Assembly (NCBI GenBank): GCA_030635525.1
Contig: DAOVYR010000033.1
Location: 1 to 8,894 of the forward strand
Origin: Candidatus Nanohalarchaeota archaeon
GTDB lineage: Archaea > EX4484-52 > B79-G9
Length of the DNA: 8,894 nt
Direction: 5' to 3'
In this document: positions 1 to 4,862 of the stretch, one piece after another
Position numbering within the stretch: the first letter of the stretch is position 1
How the letters are laid out: the number at the start of each line of letters is the position of its first letter
Made by a program: the position numbers and the translations under genes
Notes under the pieces: generated by a model
Told to the model about the DNA's origin: nothing
Databases searched by the model: none
What the model saw: the letters and a program-made list of their open reading frames with translations, nothing else

Positions 1-204
1 AAAGAGCGCCTGGAATATAAGATAAGGGAATGCAAGGAAAGAGTCATATCAAAGATGATGTCAACCAAAGGTACAGAAGCGTCTGCATTATGCGAACAGG
101 AAGACGGGGAAATGTCAGAAGATGGGAGATCATGCTGGATAAATCCAGGGCATAGAGCAGAAAATGTCAATTGCTTCACACAGGAATGCCTTGATAATAT
201 CTGA
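1..204 (+). CDS. C-terminal end of an unrecognised protein (partial)
   Basis: Frame 1 is open from the window edge to a TGA at 202-204, giving the last 67 residues of a protein that begins outside the window. The visible part is hydrophilic and charged at first (starts KERLEYKIRECKERV), then has a Gly/Ser/Glu-rich stretch, and ends in NCFTQECLDNI. It contains five cysteines, but I see no spacing that matches a metal-site family. There is no membrane segment. Codon use is A- and purine-rich, unlike the T/G-rich permease genes that follow. I do not recognise the family. The next gene has its own promoter, so the two are probably separate transcription units. Confidence 0.6.
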   Translation, partial: KERLEYKIRECKERVISKMMSTKGTEASALCEQEDGEMSEDGRSCWINPGHRAENVNCFTQECLDNI

Positions 205-253
205 TTGAGTTTCCGCTCTCTTCTATCGTTCAGACCGGGCAGAAATCTGTTTA

Positions 254-261
254 TTTATAAG
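254..261 (+). promoter_or_regulatory. TATA box of the permease pair
   Basis: TTTATAAG is centred about 26 nt before the ATG at 284. This is the usual archaeal distance from TATA box to transcription start, so the message is probably leaderless. No Shine-Dalgarno sequence precedes the ATG, which agrees. Confidence 0.6.
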
Positions 262-283
262 TGCTGGTGACTATCTTTCATCT

Positions 284-760
284 ATGCTTGCTTTGATATT
301 TAATGCTGTTGTACTTGTTGTTTTTCTTGTGTGTTATTTTAGGGATAAAGATAAGTCTGTTCATGCGCTGCGGTTGTCTGTCCGGTCTTTTGAGAGGATT
401 GCGCCGGTATTTGTTGTTGTTATTTTGCTTCTTGTTTTTGCGCAGGGATTGTTTTCCGGGGATGCTGTTTTTGCTTATGTTGCGGGTGTTTCGGGGCTCT
501 GGGGGTATCTGGTGGCGGCTTTTGTAGGTGCGATTGTGCATGTGCCGCCTTTTATTACGTTTCCTATAGCCGGCCAGTTTCTTGCATCAGGTGTGAATCC
601 CGGGTATATTGCTGTTCTTGTTACTTCGCTTGTGATGGTCCATACTTTCAGTATACCTATTGAGGTCAAGGAGCTTGGGCTTAAGTTTGCTTTGGTTCGC
701 AATTTCTTGTGTCTTGTTTTCGCGATTGTTATCGGTGTCATTATGGGGGTGTTGTATTGA
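284..760 (+). CDS. ArsP/DUF318-like permease, first half-size subunit
   Basis: This is a 158-residue, very hydrophobic integral membrane protein. Likely membrane segments lie near residues 2-19, 40-57, 62-86, 103-120 and 136-157. The loop motif VPPFITFPIAGQFLASG (about 87-103) is followed by a helix with HTFSIPIEVKELG. This resembles the half-repeat of the COG0701/ArsP_1 (DUF318) permeases, in which a conserved P-rich, small-residue turn is followed by an ALLRxG-type segment. Usual family members are about 300 residues with two such halves; here each half is a separate gene. The ATG at 284 is chosen because the TATA box is 26 nt upstream. The stop overlaps the start of the next gene by 4 nt, indicating translational coupling and probably a heteromeric complex. 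The substrate is not known; ArsP members export organoarsenicals, but many relatives are uncharacterised. The family call is moderately sure, the transport role is inference. Confidence 0.65.
   Translation: MLALIFNAVVLVVFLVCYFRDKDKSVHALRLSVRSFERIAPVFVVVILLLVFAQGLFSGDAVFAYVAGVSGLWGYLVAAFVGAIVHVPPFITFPIAGQFLASGVNPGYIAVLVTSLVMVHTFSIPIEVKELGLKFALVRNFLCLVFAIVIGVIMGVLY
745..751 (+). promoter_or_regulatory. Shine-Dalgarno-like site for the TTG start at 757
   Basis: GGGGGTG lies 5 nt before a TTG codon at 757 and resembles the archaeal GGAGGTG consensus. It decides the start of the second permease subunit, which otherwise has no ATG at a sensible position. Confidence 0.5.
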
Positions 761-1242
761 AGTCCTCAAGAGTCAAGGGAGTATTTGGTGTGGCTGCTTT
801 GATTGCGGTCATTCTTGGATGTGTGATGTTTCCCGGGTATGCTGCTGATAATTCGGTGGTATTGTCGATTCTTTTGTATCTGCCCGGGTTTTTTGTGCTG
901 ATCGGGTTGTTTGAGGCGTGGGTGTCCAGGGATTTTGTGGTCACTCATATGGGTGAGAAGTCGGGGCTGAAAGGGTCGGCGTATAGCTTTGTTATGGGGT
1001 GCCTGATCCCGGGGCCTTTGTATCTTGCGTTTCCTCTTGCGGGTGCGCTTTTGCGCAAGGGGATCAGCAGGTTTAATATTGTGCTTTTTATCGGCGCATG
1101 GTCGTCTTTTAAGGTTGTCGAGGAGATTTTTGAGCTGCATTTTCTGGGTCCGAGGTTTCTGGTGCTAAGGGTTCTTTTGACTGTGCCTTTTGTGATTGTT
1201 GTTGCTTTTATTGTTTCTAAGGTTTGTTTTGATGATAAGTGA
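757..1242 (+). CDS. ArsP/DUF318-like permease, second half-size subunit
   Basis: This 161-residue membrane protein is the partner of the preceding gene. After a short basic start (KSSRVKG) come membrane helices near residues 9-27, 34-53, 78-98, 106-118 and 134-153. The motif GLKGSAYSFVMG, then IPGPLYLAFPLAGALLRKG (about 84-102), is characteristic of ArsP_1/DUF318 permeases and mirrors VPPFITFPIAGQFLASG in the first subunit, so the two are half-repeats of one fold. An upstream in-frame ATG at 709 would make a 177-residue product with an N-terminus lying inside the first gene. I prefer TTG at 757 because it overlaps the preceding TGA as TTGA and is preceded by a GGGGGTG ribosome site. The two subunits probably assemble together in the cytoplasmic membrane. 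The substrate is unknown. Confidence 0.65.
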   Translation: MKSSRVKGVFGVAALIAVILGCVMFPGYAADNSVVLSILLYLPGFFVLIGLFEAWVSRDFVVTHMGEKSGLKGSAYSFVMGCLIPGPLYLAFPLAGALLRKGISRFNIVLFIGAWSSFKVVEEIFELHFLGPRFLVLRVLLTVPFVIVVAFIVSKVCFDDK

Positions 1243-1343
1243 CGATTTTGGGGTTTTGTGTTGGCATGAGTGAATCGAGGATTATTAGGGAATTGTTTGA
1301 TATGGGGGAATCGAACACTACGAAATCTACCACGAAGTAGTTA

Positions 1344-1351
1344 TTTAAATA
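1344..1351 (+). promoter_or_regulatory. TATA box of the orphan gene at 1373
   Basis: TTTAAATA is centred about 26 nt before the ATG at 1373, giving a probable leaderless transcript. The intergenic stretch before it (1243-1343) has only a 24-codon open frame at 1266-1340 that I do not call. Confidence 0.6.
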
Positions 1352-1372
1352 TTCGTACTTTTTAGTGTATGT

Positions 1373-2140
1373 ATGTTTCATGATCTGGTATCTGGTGGTG
1401 ATTATGAAGAAGAATCTACGTATATACCGTCAGTCAGTTCCGTATGGATAGAAAATAGGGAACGAATGTATTCTGAGCTAAGAATCCTTAAAAATACTAT
1501 AGAGTCAGACTTACATCCTTTAAAGGAAATACGTGAGGTGAAGAGCGATGTTGGGTATATTTTCTTATCAGATGATGTTAAAAATCTAAATGCTGTGGTC
1601 TCTGGTATGGGGAAGTTGTCGAATGATTTGCTTTCTTCTATGTCTGGTTCCTGTGATACGGAAAAATTGTCGTATACTGAACTTTTTAAGGATGTTTTTA
1701 CTTTCTATAAGGGCTTGTATGAAATTGTTGAGAAAGAGTTGAGTGATTATTATGATGAGAAGTTGCCTCAGGAGTTGTTTGCATACTATCATTCATTTCT
1801 TGGTTATTCAAAGAATCGTGTTTCTTATGTTCCGAAAAATCAAATCGTATTTGAATGTGAAGAGAGAAATTGTAATCAGTTGGAATTTATGAATTATGTT
1901 AGACATGCTTTTGGAGATATTACTGATATAATGTATTCTGATTTGGAGAAAATGAAAAGTTCTTTCGGAAATATTGTTGAGGAGATGAATAGTGCTTATC
2001 CTGATGTTATGATTATGCCTGATAGTGATGGTTTGGATATGCCAAAAAGTCCTTTGAAACACGATCTGTCGCTTTCTTCAGTTTTTGTACATCCTTTGTA
2101 CCTTATGAGGGGTAGACATCCTCGGGAGAATAATGCTTGA
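1373..2140 (+). CDS. Hypothetical helical protein, AT-rich orphan
   Basis: This 255-residue soluble protein has no signal peptide or membrane segment, and I do not recognise it. It is rich in Glu, Asp, Ser and Tyr. Amphipathic helical stretches appear probable around residues 28-55 (ENRERMYSELRILKNTIESD), 100-140 (TELFKDVFTFYKGLYEIVEK) and 175-210 (EFMNYVRHAFGDITDIMYSD and on). The tail ends in RGRHPRENNA. No catalytic motif, zinc cluster or nucleotide-binding loop is visible. The start is fixed by a TATA box 26 nt upstream; an overlapping ATG at 1369 stops after four codons. Base composition is clearly more A/T-rich than the synthetase and helicase genes. That, together with its lone promoter and lack of recognisable relatives, suggests an acquired or fast-evolving accessory gene. 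Confidence 0.75.
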   Translation: MFHDLVSGGDYEEESTYIPSVSSVWIENRERMYSELRILKNTIESDLHPLKEIREVKSDVGYIFLSDDVKNLNAVVSGMGKLSNDLLSSMSGSCDTEKLSYTELFKDVFTFYKGLYEIVEKELSDYYDEKLPQELFAYYHSFLGYSKNRVSYVPKNQIVFECEERNCNQLEFMNYVRHAFGDITDIMYSDLEKMKSSFGNIVEEMNSAYPDVMIMPDSDGLDMPKSPLKHDLSLSSVFVHPLYLMRGRHPRENNA

Positions 2141-2169
2141 ATTGATGGAGAGTGGAGCTAAAAGCAACC

Positions 2170-2177
2170 TATAAATA
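2170..2177 (+). promoter_or_regulatory. Candidate TATA box for tryptophanyl-tRNA synthetase
   Basis: TATAAATA would place transcription start near 2200, leaving a leader of about 55 nt before the ATG at 2255. No TATA box sits at the 26-nt leaderless distance used by most other genes here, and I see no good Shine-Dalgarno sequence. The leader holds nothing else I recognise. Confidence 0.4.
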
Positions 2178-2254
2178 TGCGCTCTTCTAAATAGGAAAGT
2201 AGGAAATTAGTTAAAGTTATTTTGCTTAGCTATTATTTATTATGTGTGGTTATT

Positions 2255-3352
2255 ATGGATAAAAGGATTGACCCCTGGGGCGCAGATGATATATCTGATT
2301 ATGATAAGCTTATGCGCGAGTTCGGCATCGAGCCGTTTTCTAATGTGATCAAGTCTGTTCCTGTTGTGCATAAGTATATGCGGCGCGGGATTATCTACGG
2401 GCATAGGGATTTTTCCCGGATTGCTCTTGCTATGAAGAATAAGGCGCCTTTTGTCATGCTTACAGGGCTTATGCCGTCGGGAAAGATGCATCTTGGGCAT
2501 AAGATGGTCGCTGATGAGATGATTTATTTCCAGGAGAACGGGGCGCATTGCTATGTGTGCGTGGCGGATGTTGAGGCGTATCTTACGCGGGGGATGGATA
2601 CTAAAGTCATGCGGGAGCTTGCTATTAATGAGTATCTTTTGAATTACATCGCGCTTGGGCTTAAGCCTAAGAAGTGCAGGTTTTATTTCCAGAGTGATTT
2701 TTCTAATGAGTATAATGTGATTAGCAAGTATTTTTCGAAGAAGGTTACGTTCAATGAGCTTAAGTCGATTTACGGGGGAGAGAGTCTTACGACAGGGAAG
2801 ATTGTTTCTGCGCTTACGCAAGTTGCGGATATCTTGTATCCGCAGATTGATATGGGGAAACCTACGCCTACTGTTGTGCCTGTGGGGACTGACCAGGATC
2901 CGCATCTTCGGCTTACGAGGGATATTGCTGCACGGTTTAAGAAGGAGTATAATTTTATCTTGCCTTCTTCTACGTATCACCGGTACCAGAAGGGGCTTTC
3001 TGGTTCCAAGATGAGTTCGAGTGATCCTACTACTTATATCGCTTTGACTGATTCGAGGAAAGAGGTTGAGGGGAAGGTCAAAAGAGCGCTTACGTGCGGT
3101 CGGGATACGCTTGATGAGCAGAAGAAGCTTGGGGGAAGCCCTCTTAAGTGTACTGTGTTTGAGCTTTACAAGTTTCATTTTATGGATGATGATAAGGAGT
3201 TATCAAATGTGTTTGATGAGTGCAAGGGCGGCAAGGTGATGTGCGGGGAGTGCAAGGGGCGCTGTATTGAGCTGATTGTCGGGTTTCTTGAGAAGCATCA
3301 GGCGAAGAGGGAGAAAGCGCGCGGGCAGTTGGATAAGTTTTTGAAGCGCTGA
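2255..3352 (+). CDS. trpS: Tryptophanyl-tRNA synthetase, archaeal type
   Basis: This class I synthetase, 365 residues, charges tRNA-Trp with tryptophan at the expense of ATP in the cytoplasm. The start MDKRIDPWG with DYDKLMREFGI is typical of archaeal TrpRS. The HIGH-type motif is PSGKMHLGH (74-82), the tryptophan/ATP-pocket segment is VGTDQDPHLRLTRDIA (210-225), and the KMSKS loop is KMSSS (252-256). Length and C-terminal helix (LEKHQAKREKAR) match the family. A longer reading from TTG at 2222 adds a hydrophobic 11-residue leader that does not belong; ATG at 2255 is preferred. The C-terminal domain has cysteines 299, 323, 330 and 333 in a C-x23-C-x6-C-x2-C pattern, very close to the [4Fe-4S] site known in Thermotoga maritima TrpRS. 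The gene ends one base before a duplicated fragment of the convergent transporter gene. Confidence 0.93.
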   Translation: MDKRIDPWGADDISDYDKLMREFGIEPFSNVIKSVPVVHKYMRRGIIYGHRDFSRIALAMKNKAPFVMLTGLMPSGKMHLGHKMVADEMIYFQENGAHCYVCVADVEAYLTRGMDTKVMRELAINEYLLNYIALGLKPKKCRFYFQSDFSNEYNVISKYFSKKVTFNELKSIYGGESLTTGKIVSALTQVADILYPQIDMGKPTPTVVPVGTDQDPHLRLTRDIAARFKKEYNFILPSSTYHRYQKGLSGSKMSSSDPTTYIALTDSRKEVEGKVKRALTCGRDTLDEQKKLGGSPLKCTVFELYKFHFMDDDKELSNVFDECKGGKVMCGECKGRCIELIVGFLEKHQAKREKARGQLDKFLKR

Positions 3353-3385
3353 ATTATATTGAGAGCAAAACCAGGCCGCACAGGA
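3353..3385. repeat. Left direct repeat, site A: duplicated 3' end of the EamA gene
   Basis: These 33 bp are identical to 3471-3503. The right copy is the functional 3' end of the EamA gene (minus strand: codons for LCGLVLLSI, the TAA stop and one base beyond). The left copy is a dead fragment lying directly after the synthetase stop codon. Flanking bases differ at both ends (a/t at 3352/3470, c/t at 3386/3504), so the repeat boundaries are sharp. Confidence 0.95.
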
Positions 3386-3470
3386 CAGCCTTCAGAAAGG
3401 CTGGCTATCAGAGCGACCGTAAACCTTCGGTTTAGGTCACAGGCGCTTTGTTTAAGTTGTATGGACTGGT
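3386..3470 (-). mobile_element. Small inserted element, copy A (85 bp, two-hairpin core)
   Basis: This is the sequence between the two 33-bp repeats. The core, 3386-3440, recurs at 4411-4465 with 50/55 identity. Hairpin 1 (3386-3403) is CAGCCTT, loop CAGA, AAGGCTG. Hairpin 2 (3415-3438) pairs GACC with GGTC and TAAACC with GGTTTA around a TTC loop, with one bulged G. The remaining tail (3441-3470) ends in CTGGT next to the right repeat. There is no room for a protein. I assign the minus strand by reference to the host gene, because the element sits downstream of that gene's stop. The sharp repeats around it suggest insertion with target duplication. A structured RNA or terminator role is a possible alternative. 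Confidence 0.65.
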
Positions 3471-3503
3471 ATTATATTGAGAGCAAAACCAGGCCGCACA
3501 GGA
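3471..3503. repeat. Right direct repeat, site A (functional EamA 3' end)
   Basis: This is an exact 33-bp copy of 3353-3385. It contains the last nine codons and the stop of the EamA gene on the minus strand, so the host reading frame is intact despite the insertion. Confidence 0.95.
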
Positions 3504-4332
3504 TTGAGATTATGCCTATTTTCTGGTTTAGTTCTAATCTTTCTTTGAAGAAGATTCTTGCAAGGATTATCGTGACCATCGGGAATGTTGCGCTTATGGG
3601 GGCGACTATTGAGGTATATTCTGAGTTTACGCCTATGCCGTAAGCCAGGAAACCGATAGCTTCAAGGGTTCCTATCAGTATTATGGATGATGTAATATTT
3701 TTTGGGAGGGAGATGTTTTTCTTTGCTGCAGCAGAATAAGCCAGTAAATAAAGGAGTGCGGCGTTTTTCATAAAGAATATTGGCAGGAACCAGCTTAGTT
3801 CGTTTACCAGTATGCTGATGAATACGAAATAGATGCCTGTTGCAAAGACGCTGATTATTGCATATTCTATGCCTGTTGCACGATTTTTTAGCTTTAGTTT
3901 CAATACATCGCGCAATTTGAAAGATGTCAGGACAGTGCCTGAAATTGCCAGTATAACGCCGCCGGACTGGATAGATGTCAGTGTTTCGTTGAGAAATATG
4001 AGGCTAAGGATTACTGTGATTACAGCCCAGCAGGCAGAGACAGGGCTGATGATCGATACTTTTCCTACCTGCAGACCTTTGCAGAATGAGAGGAATCCGA
4101 TGACACTGAGAAGTCCTGTGGTTAAAATTATGATGATTGTGGTTGGTGAGAGGATCGGCAGTTTGAAGAAGAGTGAGAATATTATGTAGTATAGTATCAG
4201 ACCAATGGTCTGGCTCCAGATAACTGTTTTTAAGACATTGCTCTTTCTTACTGCTTTTACTATAAAAAAATCGCAGGTGCCCCAGCTAAGCATTGCGATG
4301 ATTCCAAAGATTATGCCTGTTGATATGTCCAT
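3472..4332 (-). CDS. EamA-family (DMT superfamily) transporter
   Basis: This 286-residue inner-membrane protein has ten predicted membrane helices and belongs to the drug/metabolite transporter superfamily. It shows the usual internal duplication of two EamA domains, about residues 4-138 and 152-286. The first helix (IIFGIIAMLSWGTCDFFIVK) carries the W-G turn common at the start of EamA domains. The second half has the family-like VAPISATFPMVTIILARIFFKERL segment preceding the last helix, and its counterpart in the first half is ISPVSACWAVITVILSLIFLNETL. Length is normal for the family. The ATG at 4332 has an A/T-rich TATA-like box 26 nt upstream, so it is probably leaderless. Substrate cannot be read from sequence; relatives export amino acids, nucleotides or drugs. 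Its last 33 bp are duplicated beyond an inserted element, but the protein itself is complete. Confidence 0.88.
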   Translation of the reverse strand: MDISTGIIFGIIAMLSWGTCDFFIVKAVRKSNVLKTVIWSQTIGLILYYIIFSLFFKLPILSPTTIIIILTTGLLSVIGFLSFCKGLQVGKVSIISPVSACWAVITVILSLIFLNETLTSIQSGGVILAISGTVLTSFKLRDVLKLKLKNRATGIEYAIISVFATGIYFVFISILVNELSWFLPIFFMKNAALLYLLAYSAAAKKNISLPKNITSSIILIGTLEAIGFLAYGIGVNSEYTSIVAPISATFPMVTIILARIFFKERLELNQKIGIISILCGLVLLSI

Positions 4333-4354
4333 AATGAATGATTATTTGGGATGG

Positions 4355-4364
4355 TTTATTATTA
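4355..4364 (-). promoter_or_regulatory. TATA-like box of the EamA gene
   Basis: On the minus strand TAATAATAAA is centred about 26 nt before the ATG at 4332. It lies just beyond the left repeat of site B (4371-4409), so the insertion at site B left the promoter untouched. Confidence 0.5.
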
Positions 4365-4370
4365 AGTTTT

Positions 4371-4409
4371 TTATGAAAGGCTGAAAGTCGTTCCTGTTTT
4401 TGTCTTGTC
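4371..4409. repeat. Left direct repeat, site B: duplicated 3' end of the winged-helix gene
   Basis: These 39 bp match 4528-4566 at 34 of 39 positions, with the last 20 bases identical. Read on the minus strand they encode DKTKTGTTFSLS and a stop, against DKTKTGTIFSLL and a stop in the intact gene. Homology ends exactly at 4409/4566, where the element's first hairpin begins; the base at 4410 already creates a stop in the frame. This is a dead gene fragment and has drifted more than site A, so it is probably older. Confidence 0.9.
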
Positions 4410-4527
4410 TCAGCCTTATAAAAGGCTGGCGATTAGAGCGACCGTAAACCTTCGGTTTAGGTCACTTGTCTGTTCTGTCCACATGTCGTTTAGGTCACAA
4501 GACTGTGTTGTTCTGGTATGTGTGGTT
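4410..4527 (-). mobile_element. Small inserted element, copy B (118 bp, two-hairpin core)
   Basis: This is the sequence between the 39-bp repeats. The core 4411-4465 matches 3386-3440 of copy A with five differences, three of them in the loop of hairpin 1. Both stems are unchanged: hairpin 1 at 4411-4428, hairpin 2 at 4440-4463. The tail is longer than in copy A and contains a second GTTTAGGTCAC (4488-4498), then CTGGTAT (4513-4519), a string also found at the right end of copy A (3466-3472). As at site A, the element is just downstream of a minus-strand gene and its hairpin 1 abuts the dead 3' fragment. Strand is given relative to the host gene. No coding potential of its own. Confidence 0.65.
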
Positions 4528-4566
4528 TTATAAAAGACTGAAGATTGTTCCTGTTTTTGTCTTGTC
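4528..4566. repeat. Right direct repeat, site B (functional winged-helix 3' end)
   Basis: This is the last twelve codons and stop of the winged-helix gene on the minus strand. It pairs with the diverged copy at 4371-4409 (34/39). Confidence 0.9.
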
Positions 4567-4740
4567 GGCACTTATTTTTCCTTCACGGGCGAGCCAGCCT
4601 AAGCTTGAGTGGACTTCGGTTATCTTTAGTTTTGTTTCTTTTTCAAGTGCTGCTGCGGTTTTTTCGCCTTTTTTGTTTAGTGCTTTCCAGATTTTTCCTG
4701 CGTTTGTGCCGAATAGTTTTTCTGTTTTTATTTTTGTCAT
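4528..4740 (-). CDS. Small winged helix-turn-helix protein (DUF2582-like)
   Basis: This 70-residue cytoplasmic protein is probably a DNA-binding protein. The pattern GTNAGKIWKALNKKGEKTAAALEKETKL (helix 1, turn, helix 2), then EVHSSLGWLAREGKI (recognition helix and start of the wing) and a final beta strand TGTIFSLL, matches the DUF2582/wHTH family of bacteria and archaea, normally 65-80 residues. Its targets are unknown. A GTG nine bases upstream (4749) could add three residues, but that GTG is part of the GGTGA ribosome site, so ATG at 4740 is chosen. The gene is divergent from the helicase with a 122-bp gap that holds both promoters, which would allow it to affect its neighbour; that is inference. 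The region after its stop carries an inserted element and a duplicate of its own 3' end. Confidence 0.85.
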   Translation of the reverse strand: MTKIKTEKLFGTNAGKIWKALNKKGEKTAAALEKETKLKITEVHSSLGWLAREGKISADKTKTGTIFSLL

Positions 4741-4745
4741 GTTTT

Positions 4746-4750
4746 TCACC
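4746..4750 (-). promoter_or_regulatory. Shine-Dalgarno site of the winged-helix gene
   Basis: GGTGA on the minus strand lies 5 nt before the ATG at 4740. It fixes that start over the GTG at 4749. It is one of only two clear ribosome sites in the window and fits a message with a leader of about 28 nt. Confidence 0.65.
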
Positions 4751-4789
4751 TATCTGAATATTTTTATCAGTGATATTAGGTTTGTCGGG

Positions 4790-4797
4790 TATATATT
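4790..4797 (-). promoter_or_regulatory. TATA box of the winged-helix gene
   Basis: AATATATA on the minus strand predicts transcription start near 4768, leaving a leader of about 28 nt with a Shine-Dalgarno site. It sits about 40 bp from the helicase TATA box on the other strand, forming a compact divergent promoter region. Confidence 0.5.
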
Positions 4798-4833
4798 GAT
4801 TTGTGTTGTTGAGTTGATAGTTTTGGCTATGTA

Positions 4834-4840
4834 TTTATAT
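4834..4840 (+). promoter_or_regulatory. TATA box of the helicase gene
   Basis: TTTATAT is centred 26 nt before the ATG at 4863. It overlaps the earlier in-frame ATG at 4839, which is therefore unlikely to be transcribed. Confidence 0.6.
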
Positions 4841-4862
4841 GTGTGCAGTCCAGATAGTTGTC

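Noticed and set aside
205..283. A third copy of the hairpin element before the permease genes (CCGCTCTCTTCTATCG resembles part of its complement)
   Set aside because: Similarity is short and the hairpins and flanking duplication are absent.
1266..1340. A 24-codon open frame (MSESRIIRELFDMGES...) between the second permease gene and the orphan gene
   Set aside because: Too short, no ribosome site, no TATA box at the right distance and no recognisable relative; chance is likely.
2240..3178. Minus-strand 312-codon open frame inside the synthetase gene
   Set aside because: Antisense shadow of a clearly recognised TrpRS; its Arg/Ile/Leu-rich text has no family features.
3386..3440. Integron attC site or H/ACA guide RNA
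   Set aside because: The core lacks the attC end motifs (RYYYAAC and GTTRRRY). The ACA after hairpin 2 in copy A is not kept in copy B (CACTTG), and no kink-turn is evident.
3353..3503. A CRISPR array made from the 33-bp repeats
   Set aside because: Only two repeats, 85 bp apart, and one of them is coding sequence at the end of the EamA gene.
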